Assembly (NCBI GenBank): GCA_049323455.1
Contig: JBMONF010000029.1
Location: 16,982-80,981 of the forward strand
Direction of reading: 5' to 3'
Source: Hypericibacter sp049323455
GTDB taxonomy: Bacteria; Pseudomonadota; Alphaproteobacteria; Dongiales; Dongiaceae
Length of the DNA: 64,000 nt
The notes beneath the pieces are model-generated. The model searched no databases. It saw nothing but the letters and a program-made list of their open reading frames with translations, and was not told the origin of the DNA. The position numbers were made by a program, and so were the translations under genes. Below, one piece after another: positions 15,814 through 28,168 of this stretch (its first letter is position 1; every line of letters starts with the position of its first letter).

Positions 15814-16770
15814 TCAGGCGATGGCGCGAGCCTCGGCCGCAGCGCGCGCGGCCGGCTCTTCCGCTTCCTCGGGCAGGGTGACCCAGCTCCAGGCCTCCGC
15901 GTCGGCGAAGAGATGGACGAGGAGGCGGTGGTGCAGCTTGTGGCCGGAGCGCAGGCCTTCGAAGCGCGCGAGGAGAGGCGCGCCCGCGAGCGCCAAGTCG
16001 CCGATCACGTCCAGCGCCTTGTGGCGGGCCAGCTCGTTGGCATAACGCAGGCCGCCTTCGTTCAGCACCTTGCCGCCATCCACCACCACGGCGTTGTCGA
16101 GCGAGGCGCCCTGCGCCAGGCCGGCTGCCTTCAGCGCCTCGGCATCGGCGAGGAAGCCATAGGTCCGCGCGCGCGCCAGCTCGGCACGGAAGCTGTCGGG
16201 CGTGATGCGGCCGTGATAGCTCTGGCGCGACAGCGCGCAAGCGCCGTAGTCGACCTCGACCGAGATCGTGAAGCCGTCGTCGGGCAAGAGCGCCGCGCGG
16301 CGCGCGTCATCGCCGACGACAACCGGCTTGCGCACCGCGATGGCGCGGCGCGGCGCCGGCTGCAGCACGGTGCCGGCGCACTCGATCAGGAACAGGAAAG
16401 GCGCGGCGCTGCCGTCCATGATCGGCAGCTCGGGCGCGTCCACCGCGATCTCGGCATTGTCGATGCCGCAGCCGACGAGGGCCGCCATCACGTGCTCGAC
16501 GGTCGCGACCTGCGAGCCGGCGTCGTTGGCGAGCGCCGTGCAGAGCGGCAGGTCGCAGACATGGCGCCAGTCGGCCGGGATCGTCGCCGCGGCGCCCGTC
16601 AGATCGGTGCGGCGGAAGCGGATCCCGCTGCCGGCGGGGGCGGGATGGATCGCCATGCGAACGGGCCGGCCGCTATGCAGCCCGATGCCGGAGCAGGTGA
16701 CGGTGTTGCGCAGCGTGCGCTGGCGGGCGACCGCGGTGGTGTCCGCAAGTCCGGCGGTGGAGTCGGGCAT
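15814..16770 (-). CDS. lpxC: UDP-3-O-acyl-N-acetylglucosamine deacetylase
   Basis: 318 residues. LpxC is the zinc enzyme of the committed step in lipid A synthesis. Seen: QRTLRNTVTCSGIGLHSG at about 17-34, ATVEHVMAAL with the first zinc His, the DGSAAPF motif, and ARHKALDVIGDLALAG with the second His and Asp ligands; the SGHKLHHRLL segment supplies the catalytic His. It shows that the organism makes lipid A. It lies 185 bases after ftsZ, a standard arrangement in proteobacteria. The C-terminus has an extra Ala/Glu-rich tail of about 15 residues. Confidence 0.96.
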   Translation of the reverse strand: MPDSTAGLADTTAVARQRTLRNTVTCSGIGLHSGRPVRMAIHPAPAGSGIRFRRTDLTGAAATIPADWRHVCDLPLCTALANDAGSQVATVEHVMAALVGCGIDNAEIAVDAPELPIMDGSAAPFLFLIECAGTVLQPAPRRAIAVRKPVVVGDDARRAALLPDDGFTISVEVDYGACALSRQSYHGRITPDSFRAELARARTYGFLADAEALKAAGLAQGASLDNAVVVDGGKVLNEGGLRYANELARHKALDVIGDLALAGAPLLARFEGLRSGHKLHHRLLVHLFADAEAWSWVTLPEEAEEPAARAAAEARAIA

Positions 16771-16955
16771 GGGAGTGGGACGTTCCCCTTCTTGATCGGT
16801 GCGATCGAGGAATCGGTCCCAGGCAGGGAATCGGCCACGGTCCCGATTCGACCGTCAGCCTAGAGGAAGAAGGCTCCCGGGGGCCACCGAAAAGCTCGGC
16901 GGCACCCCGGGAAAAGCTGTGGCACCCGTGTCAGAAAGCCGTCAACAGCATGGCA

Positions 16956-18905
16956 TCAATTGGCCTGCCGGCGCAGGAAGGCCGGAATCTCGAAGAACTC
17001 CTCTTCCGCCCGCGTGGCGGCGATGCGGTCCTTCGGATCGAGGCCGGCCAGCCGGGGCTGCGTCTCGGACAGCGATGGCGCCGGCTGCGCCGCCGCGGGA
17101 CGGGCCTGAGGCGCCGGTTGAGCCACGGGTTGAGACGCGGCTTGAGCCATGGGCGTCGTCGGTGCGGCCAAAGGTGCCGATGCGGCCATGCGCATGGCCG
17201 GTTCCTGCGGCCGTGCGGGCGCCGCGGCAGCCGGTGCCGGCATGGCCGGCTCGGCCTTGGGCGTTGCGCGCCCGAACAGCGTGGCGCCGCCGGTCACACG
17301 CGCGAACAGGTTGGCGCGACGCGGCGGCTCCGCGGGACGAGCCGCCGGCTGGGTTTGCGCCGGGGCCGGCGCCGCCATCGGGGCCATCGCCGGAGCCGTC
17401 GGCCGTGCCGCAGCAGAGGCCGATGCCCGCTCGACCGGAGCCGGTGCGATGAAAGGCCGCTCCTCGCTCGGGCGCGCCGCCGGTGCCGGCACCTGCATCG
17501 CCGGCGCGGGTGCCGGCTGGGCAGAGCGGGTCGCCGGCTGCCCGGGACGGGCCGCCGGCTGGGCGGCCGTGGCAGTCAGGTCGAAGGCGAGCGACAGGCC
17601 CGCTTCGGCCTGCGGCTGCGCCGCCGGCATGGCCGGGGCCATCGGTGCGGCGGCGGGCATCGGGGCCGGCCTGGTCACGGGCTGAGCCATGGCTTGGGTT
17701 GCCGGCTGGGCCGACGCGCCCGAAGGCTCGATCGCCATGGCGAGCGCGCCCGCGGTGGCGGGCTGGGCGCCCATCACCGCCGGAGCCACGGCCGGCGCCG
17801 GCTCCACCGTCTCGCGCCGCTCGGCCCGCAGCATCGGCTGCGCCTCGACCGGCTCGCGCGCGGGCGCGCTCACGACGCGCCCGCCCGTGGTGACGAGGCT
17901 GAGGCTGACCGGCTTCGGCGTGGCCTGCTGGCCGATCGCGGAATCGATGCCGGTCGCCACCACCGAGATGCGGATGCGCCCGTTGAGGCTCTGATCGAAG
18001 GTCGAGCCGAAGATGATGTTGGCCTCGGGATCGACCTCCTCGCGGATCCGGGTCGCGGCCTCGTCGACCTCGAACAGGGTCATGTCCGGCCCGCCGGTGA
18101 TGTTGATGAGGACGCCGCGCGCGCCCTTCATCGACACGTCGTCGAGCAGCGGATTCGAGATGGCGGCCTCGGCGGCGGCCACGGAGCGGCCCTCGCCCTC
18201 GGCCTCGCCGGTGCCCATCATCGCCTTGCCCATCTCGGTCATGACCGAGCGGATGTCGGCGAAGTCGAGATTGATGAGACCGGGCATCACCATCAGGTCG
18301 GTGACGCCGCGCACGCCGGAATAGAGCACCTGGTCGGCCATGGCGAAGGCGTCGGCGAAAGTGGTCTTCTCGTTCGCCACGCGGAACAGGTTCTGGTTCG
18401 GGATGATGATGAGCGTGTCGACATACTGCTGCAGCTCCTGGATGCCGCTCTCGGCGAGCCGCATGCGGTGCAGGCCCTCGAAGTGGAAGGGCTTGGTCAC
18501 GACGCCGACGGTCAGGATGCCGTGCTCGCGCGCGGCGCGGGCCACGACGGGGGCGGCCCCGGTGCCCGTGCCCCCGCCCATGCCGGCGGTGATGAACACC
18601 ATGTTGGAGCCTGCCAGCTCCTCGATCACGGTTTCGATCGATTCCTCGGCCGCCGCGCGGCCGATGTCGGGCCGCGAACCGGCGCCGAGCCCCTGCGTGA
18701 TGCCGTGGCCGAGCTGGATGCGGCGCATGCACTGGGACTGCGCCAGCGCCTGCGCGTCGGTGTTGGCGACGACGAATTCGACCCCCTCGAGGTTCGAGCG
18801 GATCATGTTGCTGACGGCGTTGCCGCCGGCACCGCCCACGCCGATGACGGTGATGCGCGGCTTGATCTCGTGCGGATTGTTCGGCAGAGACAGGTTCAAG
18901 GTCAT
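16956..18905 (-). CDS. ftsZ: Cell division protein FtsZ with very long linker
   Basis: 649 residues. The tubulin-like GTPase forms the division ring. The GTPase core spans about residues 12-330: VGVGGAGGNAV, the tubulin signature GGGTGTGAAP (about 107-116) and the T7-loop region NLDFADIRSVM. From about 335 to 630 is a linker very rich in Ala, Pro, Gln and Arg with no fold apparent. The last residues, EEEFFEIPAFLRRQAN, are the conserved peptide that binds FtsA and other partners. Typical alphaproteobacterial FtsZs are about 500-600 residues, so the linker is long. The start ATG 18905 has GGAGG seven bases upstream. ftsA ends 99 bases before it, enough room for a separate promoter. Confidence 0.97.
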   Translation of the reverse strand: MTLNLSLPNNPHEIKPRITVIGVGGAGGNAVSNMIRSNLEGVEFVVANTDAQALAQSQCMRRIQLGHGITQGLGAGSRPDIGRAAAEESIETVIEELAGSNMVFITAGMGGGTGTGAAPVVARAAREHGILTVGVVTKPFHFEGLHRMRLAESGIQELQQYVDTLIIIPNQNLFRVANEKTTFADAFAMADQVLYSGVRGVTDLMVMPGLINLDFADIRSVMTEMGKAMMGTGEAEGEGRSVAAAEAAISNPLLDDVSMKGARGVLINITGGPDMTLFEVDEAATRIREEVDPEANIIFGSTFDQSLNGRIRISVVATGIDSAIGQQATPKPVSLSLVTTGGRVVSAPAREPVEAQPMLRAERRETVEPAPAVAPAVMGAQPATAGALAMAIEPSGASAQPATQAMAQPVTRPAPMPAAAPMAPAMPAAQPQAEAGLSLAFDLTATAAQPAARPGQPATRSAQPAPAPAMQVPAPAARPSEERPFIAPAPVERASASAAARPTAPAMAPMAAPAPAQTQPAARPAEPPRRANLFARVTGGATLFGRATPKAEPAMPAPAAAAPARPQEPAMRMAASAPLAAPTTPMAQAASQPVAQPAPQARPAAAQPAPSLSETQPRLAGLDPKDRIAATRAEEEFFEIPAFLRRQAN

Positions 18906-19004
18906 TTACGGCCTCCATTCAGGACACGGGGTGTGTGTGTATGGCGCCGGTTGCTCCGGCGCCGGTTGTGCCGGGCGTTGCCAGGCGCCCGGTATGCGAA
19001 AGGC

Positions 19005-20270
19005 TCAGAAGTTCTCACGGAACCAGTGGCCCAGCCGGCCGATGAAGCCGGCGGGTTCCTCTTGCAGCGCGCCATGGCGGCGTTCGGAGCGCGGCAGGCG
19101 GTCGGCCGCCTGCTGCGCATAGACGAGCAATCCGGAACAGGTCGCGAAGGCGGGCCCACCGGTCGCCTCGGCGAGACCGGCGATGCGGATCGGGCGGCCC
19201 ATGCGCACCTGCTTGTCGAGCACGGCCGCGGCCAGCTCGCGCAAGCCCGCGAGCTGCGAGGCGCCGCCCGTCAGCACCACGCGCCGGCCGGCGATCTTGT
19301 CGAAGCCGCTCTGCTCCAGGCGCTGGCGCACCAGCTCGAAGGTCTCCTCGAGGCGCGGCTGGATGATGCCGACCAGCATGGAGCGCGGGATGGTGTTGCC
19401 CTCGACCGCCTCCTCCTCGCCCACCAGCGGCACGTTGATCATCTCGCGCTCGTCCGACGGCGAGAGCATGCCGTTGCCGTAGAGGGTCTTGAGCCGCTCG
19501 GCGTGGGCCAGGGGCGTGGAAAGGCCGCGCGCGATGTCGTTGGTGACGTGCGCGCCGCCCACCGGCACGATGTCGGTGAAGACCACGTTGCCGTCGAAGA
19601 AGACGGCGATGGTGGTGGTGCCGCCGCCCATGTCGATCACGGTCACGCCGAGATCGCGCTCGTCGTCCACCAGCGAGGCGAGGCCGGCGGCGTAGGGCGA
19701 TACCACCAGCGCGCCGATCTCGAGATGGCAGCGCGCCACGCAGTTCGTCAGGTTGCGCACCGCGCCCGCCTGGGCGGTCACGATGTGCATATCGACCCCC
19801 AGACGCTCGCCGAACATGCCGCGCGGATCGCGGATGCCGCCGCTGCCGTCGATCGAGTAGCGGATCGGAATCGAATGGATCAGCCGGCGCTCGCCGTTGA
19901 TGTCGAACACGCCGCCCTGCTCGAGCACGCGCCTCAGATCGCCGTCGCCGATCTCGTGGCCCGCGATCTGCACCTCGACGCCGACCGTCTGCGAGGCGGG
20001 ATAGCCGCCGGACAGATTCACGACCACCTCGTGAATGGTCTCGCCCGCCATCTCCTCGGCGGCGTGCACCGCGCCCAGGATCGCCGCTTCGGCCTGCTCC
20101 ATGTCGACGATGGCGCCGCCGCGCACGCCGCGCGACACTTGGTGGCCGATGCCGACGACGCGCGGCCGGCCATCCTCCTCGAGCCGCGCGATGAAGCAGC
20201 AGATCTTGCTGGTGCCGACGTCGAGCGCGGCTACCGTCCCGCTGCGCGATGCCATCCTCGGTTTTCTCAT
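19005..20270 (-). CDS. ftsA: Cell division protein FtsA
   Basis: 421 residues. FtsA is an actin-like ATPase that tethers FtsZ filaments to the membrane. Seen: phosphate-1 loop AALDVGTSKICCFIA (about 12-26), the RRLIHSIPIRY segment of the 1C domain, phosphate-2 VTVIDMGGGTTTIAVF, adenosine loop VVLTGGASQLAGLREL, and a C-terminal amphipathic helix GFIGRLGHWFRENF that would insert in the inner membrane. The start is set at ATG 20270 (MRKPRM); the frame is open to 20402 but those residues have no FtsA character. It lies 67 bases after ftsQ and 99 before ftsZ. Confidence 0.96.
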   Translation of the reverse strand: MRKPRMASRSGTVAALDVGTSKICCFIARLEEDGRPRVVGIGHQVSRGVRGGAIVDMEQAEAAILGAVHAAEEMAGETIHEVVVNLSGGYPASQTVGVEVQIAGHEIGDGDLRRVLEQGGVFDINGERRLIHSIPIRYSIDGSGGIRDPRGMFGERLGVDMHIVTAQAGAVRNLTNCVARCHLEIGALVVSPYAAGLASLVDDERDLGVTVIDMGGGTTTIAVFFDGNVVFTDIVPVGGAHVTNDIARGLSTPLAHAERLKTLYGNGMLSPSDEREMINVPLVGEEEAVEGNTIPRSMLVGIIQPRLEETFELVRQRLEQSGFDKIAGRRVVLTGGASQLAGLRELAAAVLDKQVRMGRPIRIAGLAEATGGPAFATCSGLLVYAQQAADRLPRSERRHGALQEEPAGFIGRLGHWFRENF

Positions 20271-20337
20271 CCCCACGGCCTCTGTCTCCTGCTCCCCCGG
20301 GCCTCTTGTTGCGCGTGCCCGCCTGCTTGCGCGAACC

Positions 20338-21216
20338 TCATGTGTCGCTGCCCGGCCCCGTCGGCATGGCGGGAACGGCGGCGGGCGCCGCACCTGGCGC
20401 AAGCCGCACCACCGCCCGATCGGGCAGCCTGAGATCGATGCTGACGAGATCGCGCTTCAAGACGCCCTGCTCGCGCTCCATGCGCGCGAGCTCGAGCCAG
20501 GCCGAGGTCGGATCGGTCTCCGGCAGCTTGACGTCGATCCCGTTGTCGAAGCGCAGGTTCCAGCGCCGGTCGCCGACCCAGACGGCTGCGCGCACGCGCG
20601 CCTTGAGCTCCGGTTCCAGGCCCAGCATGGCGACGAGGTCGGCCGCGTGCTGCGGCGCGTTGTCGCCGACCAGCACCAGGAGCCGATCGAAGCGACCCGG
20701 ATCGGCGGCGATCGTCTCGCCCTCGCGATCGACCAGATAGAACTTGCCGTCGCGCTGCCACAGCGCGAAGGGCTCGAACTCCTCCAGGCTCAGCGTCAGC
20801 GTGCCGTCGAAGCCGCGCCGGACGCTGGCGGTCTTGACCCAAGGCAGGGCCCGAAGTCGCGCGCGGATGGCGTCGGGATCGAGCGCCAGAAGGGCCGCGC
20901 CCTTGGTGGCGCCGACGGCGGCCACGATCTGCTCGACCGGCGTCTCGCGCCGGCCCTCCACCATCACGCGCTCGAGCCGCAATCCCACATCGGCCGAAAG
21001 CGCCAGCAGCCCGTCGCCCAACGCGGCTTGCTGGCGGGCCACCCACCGGGAGGGCCAGAACGACCACAGGCCGCCGGCGATGAGGGCGGCCCCCAGCGCC
21101 GCCACGCCCCAGCGCATCAGGCGCTGCCGGCGCAGGTTGCGCGGATCGCGGCGCGCTCGCGTCCTCGCGCGCGTCGGCGTAGGCCGCGGGCGGGCGGCGG
21201 GATTCAGCCGTCGCAT
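20338..21216 (-). CDS. ftsQ: Cell division protein FtsQ
   Basis: 292 residues. FtsQ is a bitopic inner-membrane protein that links early and late division proteins. Seen: a basic cytoplasmic N-terminus (residues 1-34, many Arg), one transmembrane segment (WGVAALGAALIAGGLWSFW, about 36-54), then a POTRA domain (VMVEGRRETPVEQIVAAVG, about 78-150) and the beta domain with TLSLEEFEPFALW and LLVLVGDNAP. The C-terminus is Ala/Pro-rich. The start ATG overlaps the end of ddl by 13 bases. Confidence 0.94.
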   Translation of the reverse strand: MRRLNPAARPRPTPTRARTRARRDPRNLRRQRLMRWGVAALGAALIAGGLWSFWPSRWVARQQAALGDGLLALSADVGLRLERVMVEGRRETPVEQIVAAVGATKGAALLALDPDAIRARLRALPWVKTASVRRGFDGTLTLSLEEFEPFALWQRDGKFYLVDREGETIAADPGRFDRLLVLVGDNAPQHAADLVAMLGLEPELKARVRAAVWVGDRRWNLRFDNGIDVKLPETDPTSAWLELARMEREQGVLKRDLVSIDLRLPDRAVVRLAPGAAPAAVPAMPTGPGSDT

Positions 21217-22121
21217 TGCGCGTTCTCCACCATCCAACGCACCAGCGCCCCGAACGAAATGCCGACATGCTTGGCCTGCTCCGGCACCAGCGAGAGTGGC
21301 GTCATGCCGGGCTGGGTGTTGACCTCGAGCAGATAGAGCCGGTTGGGGCCGTCGCCTTGCGTGTCGTCGTAACGGAAGTCGGCGCGCGACACGCCGCGGC
21401 AGCCGAGCGCCCGGTGCGCCATCAGTGCGCGCTCCATGGCGGCGGCATAGACCTCCGGCGGCACCGGGGCCGGCACCAGATGCTGGGTCATGCCGTCGGA
21501 ATATTTGGCCTCGTAATCGTAGAATCCGGTCTTGGGCCTGAGCTCGGTCACGGCCAGCGGTCCGTCGCCCATCACCGCCACCGTCAGCTCGCGGCCGGCG
21601 ATGTAGCGTTCGACGAGCGCCGCCGCGCCATAAGGCCACTGGGTCGCGAGCGGCGGCAGGTTGTCGCCCGGGCGCACGATGCGCACGCCCACGCTCGAGC
21701 CCTCGTTGGCCGGCTTCATCACGTAGGGGCGCGGCATCGGATCGCCTTGCGCGAATTCCTCGCGCGCCACCAGCCTGCCCTCGGGGCAGGGGATGCCGGC
21801 GGCGGCGAAGACGCGCTTGGCCATCGGCTTGTCCATGGCCAGCGCCGAAGCCAGCAGGCCCGAATGGGTGTAGGGGATGCCCATCAAATTGAGCACGCCC
21901 TGGATGCAGCCATCCTCGCCCCAGCGCCCATGCAGCGCGTTGAAGACGACGTCCGGTCGCGGATCGAGGGCGCGGATCAGCGCCGCCACGTCGCGCCCCG
22001 TATCGATCTCGGTCACCTCGAAGCCCTCGGCCTCGAGCGCATCGGCGCAGGCGCGCCCGCTCACGAGCGACACCTCGCGCTCGGCCGACGCTCCGCCCAT
22101 GAGAACGGCGACCCGGGTCAT
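21204..22121 (-). CDS. ddl: D-alanine--D-alanine ligase
   Basis: 305 residues. Ddl joins two D-Ala molecules with ATP for the end of the peptidoglycan stem peptide, in the cytoplasm. Seen: RVAVLMGGASAEREVSLVSG at the N-terminus, FNALHGRWGEDGCIQGVL, the ATP-grasp stretch PYVMKPANEGSSVGVRIV, RELTVAVMG, and the metal/product loop LLEVNTQPGMTPLSLVP. This is the compact DdlB form normally found inside dcw clusters. Its ATG overlaps the murB stop as ATGA, and its own 3' end overlaps ftsQ. Confidence 0.96.
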   Translation of the reverse strand: MTRVAVLMGGASAEREVSLVSGRACADALEAEGFEVTEIDTGRDVAALIRALDPRPDVVFNALHGRWGEDGCIQGVLNLMGIPYTHSGLLASALAMDKPMAKRVFAAAGIPCPEGRLVAREEFAQGDPMPRPYVMKPANEGSSVGVRIVRPGDNLPPLATQWPYGAAALVERYIAGRELTVAVMGDGPLAVTELRPKTGFYDYEAKYSDGMTQHLVPAPVPPEVYAAAMERALMAHRALGCRGVSRADFRYDDTQGDGPNRLYLLEVNTQPGMTPLSLVPEQAKHVGISFGALVRWMVENAQCDG

Positions 22122-23073
22122 GGCCTTGCCTCCCGGCCGTGCGCGGCCGGCAGCCCGATACGCCGGATCTCCCATTCCAGCGTTACGCCGGTCTTCTCCT
22201 TGACGCGCCGGCGCACCTCCTCGCCGAGCGCCTCGATGTCGGCGGCGGTGGCGCTGCCGGTGTTGATGAGGAAGTTGCAGTGGCGCTCCGACACCTGCGC
22301 GCCGCCGATGCGCAAGCCGCGGCACCCGGCCTCGTCGATGAGCTGCCAAGCCTTGCGACCCTTGGCTTCGGGCCCGGTCGGATTGGCGAAGGTGCTGCCG
22401 CCGGTGCGGGTGCGGATCGGCTGGCTTTCCTCGCGCGCCTTCTGGATCTCGGCCATGCGCGCATGGATGGCCCCGGGCTCGTCCCGGCGGCCCTGCAGCA
22501 GGGCTTGCGTGAAGATCCAGTCCTCGGGGCAGCCGCAATGGCGGTAGGAAAAGCCGAAATCGTCGTGGCTCAGGCGGTGCAGGCGGCCCTGGCCGTCGAG
22601 CGCCTCGCCCTCCAGCACCACGTCGGTCATCTCGCGGTGATAGGCGCCGCCGTTCATGCGCAAGGCGCCGCCGATGGTGCCGGGGATGCCGGAAAGGAAC
22701 TCGAGCCCGGCGAGGCCGGCGTCGCGCGCGGCGATGGCGACATTGAGATCGAGCGCCGCGGCGCCGGCGCGGATGCGCTCGCCTTCGACCGCGATGCGCG
22801 CGAACTCGCGGCCGAGCCGGATCACCACGCCCGGCACGCCGCCGTCGCGCACCAGGAGGTTCGATCCCACGCCGATCACGGTCACGGGCATGCCCGCGGG
22901 CTTGGCCGCCAGGAAGGCGGCGAGATCGTCGCGGTCGGCCGGGCGGAACATGAACTCGGCCGGGCCGCCGACCCGGAACCAGGTGATGCCGGCGAGCGGC
23001 GCGTCGGCCGTCAGACGGCCGCGCACGGGCGGCAGGCCGGCCAGGTGATCGACGGGGCGCTTCGTGGCCGCCA

Positions 23074-23077
<4 letters not shown>
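22118..23077 (-). CDS. murB: UDP-N-acetylenolpyruvoylglucosamine reductase
   Basis: 319 residues. MurB is a flavoenzyme that reduces UDP-GlcNAc-enolpyruvate to UDP-MurNAc using NADPH. Seen: TWFRVGGPAEFMF (about 33-45), FAD-binding VIGVGSNLLVRDGG, GLEFLSGIPGTIGGALRMNGGAY with the catalytic Tyr/Asn-Gly region, FGFSYRHCG, GSTFANPTGPEAKGRKAWQL with the catalytic Ser, and SERHCNFLINTGSATA, which indicates a type IIa-like enzyme. Two ATGs are adjacent (MMAATK); the first overlaps the murC stop (ATGA). An open extension upstream belongs to murC in another frame. Confidence 0.96.
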
Positions 23078-24503
<1,426 letters not shown>

Positions 24504-24507
<4 letters not shown>

Positions 24508-25631
24508 GCGGCCCTCCTGCCGGCACCCTGCGGCGCCAAGACCTCGGCGAGATCGGCCAGCCGCTCGGCCGCGTCGGGGCGCCCGAGTGCGCGGGCTTTC
24601 GCCGCGGCGGCGGCGAGCGCCTCCGGATTGTCGAGCAGCGCCTCGAGCCGGCCGGCCAGCGCCTCTGCTGTGAATTCGGCTTCGGCCATGACCCAGGCGG
24701 CACCTGCCGCGGCCATGGCGCGGGCGTTGGCGGTCTGATGGTCGTCGGCAGCGAAGCGATAGGGCACCAGGATCGAGGGCCGGCCCGCGGCCTGGAGCTC
24801 GGCCACGGTCGAGGCGCCGGAGCGCGCGACGACGAGATGGAGCCGCTTCAACCGCTCCGCCATGTCGGCGAAGAAGGGCTCGAGTTCGGCCGTGAAGCCC
24901 AACCGCGCGTAAGTCGCGCGCACGGCCTCGATGTCCTCGGGCCGGCATTGCTGGGCGAGCTTGAGGCGGGCGCGCTCGGCAGGCTGCAGGCGCTCGATCG
25001 CCGCCGGCACGATTTGCGAGAAGATGCGCGCGCCCTGGCTGCCGCCGATGACGAGAAGCGCGAGCGGCTGGCCGGCTTGCGGCGCCATGTAAGGCGCGTC
25101 GTGCAGCGCCGCGATCGCCGGGCGCACCGGGTTGCCCGTGACGACCGCGCGCGCCTCGGCGCCCTTCGGCAGTCCCGCGACGCGATCGAAGCAGGTGGCG
25201 ATGCGGGCGGCGCGCGGGGACAGCAGGCGGTTGGCGCGGCCCATCACGGCATTCTGCTCGTGCAGCAGCACCGGGATGCGGGCGTGCGCGGCCGCCAGCA
25301 CGGTCGGCACCGAGGCGTAACCGCCGAAGCCGACGGCGAGCGCCGGTGCTGCCGCCTTCACGATGCGCCGCGCCTCGAGATAGCCCAGCGCCAGGCGGGC
25401 GAGCCCGCCGAGCCGGTCGGCCATGCGCCGGCCCGCCAGAGCCGCGGCCGAGATGCGCTTGAGCTCGACCTCGGGCAGGCGGTCGCCGAAGCCCTGGCCG
25501 CGCCGGTCCGTGACGAGCATGACGCGCCGGCCGCGCTTGACGAGGGCCGCCGCCAGCGCCTCGGCCGGGAACATGTGGCCGCCGGTGCCGCCGGCCGCGA
25601 GCAGGATGGGGTTCGAGGTCGCGGCGCTCAC
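24504..25631 (-). CDS. murG: Lipid II synthase MurG
   Basis: 375 residues. MurG is the peripheral glycosyltransferase that adds GlcNAc to lipid I on the inner face of the cytoplasmic membrane. Seen: LLAAGGTGGHMFPAEALAAAL at the N-terminus (first G-loop), HEQNAVMGRANRLLS, VTGNPVRP, LLVIGGSQGARIFS (second G-loop), and the UDP-GlcNAc site VVARSGASTVAELQAAGRPSILVPY with HQTANAR. The start is a GTG at 25631 which overlaps the ftsW stop as GTGA and is preceded by GGGAGAGG; no ATG lies near. The frame is open upstream over ftsW. Confidence 0.96.
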
Positions 25632-26748
25632 GATTCCTCTCCCAATCCGACGCGCCGGCGCGTGAGCGCCAGCAGCATGCCGACCGAAAGCGCGCAGGCC
25701 AGCAGCGAAGAACCGCCATAGCTGATGAAGGGCAGCGTCATGCCCTTGGTCGGGATCAGGTGCAAGGTCGAGGCCATGTTGATCATGGCCTGGAGCCCGA
25801 AGGTCACGAGCAGGCCGGCGGCGGCCAGCAGGATGAAAAGGTTGTGCTCCTGCAGCAGCCGGGCGATGCCGCGCGCCAGCACGAAGGCGAACAGCGCCAC
25901 GATGAACAGGCAGACGATGGTGCCCAGCTCCTCGCCCACCACCGCGAAGACGAAGTCGGCATGAGCGTCGGGAAGGGTCATCTTGACCGTGCCCTCGCCG
26001 GGCCCCTGGCCGAACAAGCCACCATTGCGGAAGGCGTCGAGCGCGCGGTCCACCTGATAGCTGTCGCCCGCGGCGGGATCGAGGAAGCTGTCGACGCGCT
26101 CGGTCACGTGCGGGAAGGCGAAGTAGGCGCCGAGGAGCGCCAGGATTCCGGCCAGCATCAGAATGCCCACCCACATCAGCGGCAGGCCCGCCAGGAAGAA
26201 CTGCGCGAACCAGGTGGCGCTCACCACCACCGTCATGCCGAGGTCGGGTTGCGACATCAGCATGCCGACCACGATCAGATAGAGCGCGATGGAAACGAGG
26301 TTGCCGGGGATGCGCTCCGGCCCGTGCTGGGCCGAGAACATCCAGGCCGCGACCACGGCGAAGCAGGGCTTCACGAACTCCGAGGGCTGCAGCGAGAAAC
26401 CGGGCAGATCGAGCCAGCGCGTGGCGCCCTTGATCTCCTGGCCCACGAAGAGGGTGAGGACCGTGAGGGTCAGGAAGACGAGGAACCCGAGCGCGGACAG
26501 CCGCCGGATCCAGCGCGGGCTCAGGAGCGAGACGCCGACCAGGATCGCAATCGCGACCGGCAGAAGCGCGAACTGATGCTTCGCCAGGGTGAAGCTGTCG
26601 AGCCGGATGCGGGTGGCGACGGCCGGGCTGGCGGCGACGCTCATCATCATGCCGATGGCGATGAGCAGCCCGACCGCGGCCAGCGTCCAGCGATCGACCG
26701 TCCACCACCAGCGGCCGAGGATGCTGCGATCGGTGCGGGCGAAGGTCG

Positions 26749-26752
<4 letters not shown>
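25628..26752 (-). CDS. ftsW: Peptidoglycan glycosyltransferase FtsW
   Basis: 374 residues. FtsW is the SEDS-family polymerase that makes septal glycan strands with FtsI. It has about ten hydrophobic membrane segments. Family motifs: KGATRWLDLPGFSLQPSEF, LMSQPDLGMTVV, the large periplasmic loop with AAGDSYQVDRALDAFRNGG, GQGPGEGTVKMTLPDAHADF containing the catalytic Asp region, VVGEELG, and TKGMTLPFISYGGSSLL. The start at 26752 (MTTFARTDRS) overlaps the murD stop as ATGA; an Arg-rich extension open upstream is murD in another frame. Confidence 0.96.
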
Positions 26753-28158
<1,406 letters not shown>

Positions 28159-28168
28159 CGGCGCCCCC

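Noticed and set aside
16950..20432. Plus-strand open frame of 1160 codons opposite ftsZ and ftsA
   Set aside because: Composition is His/Arg/Gly-rich shadow of GC-rich genes on the other strand; no domain, and ftsZ and ftsA are certain.
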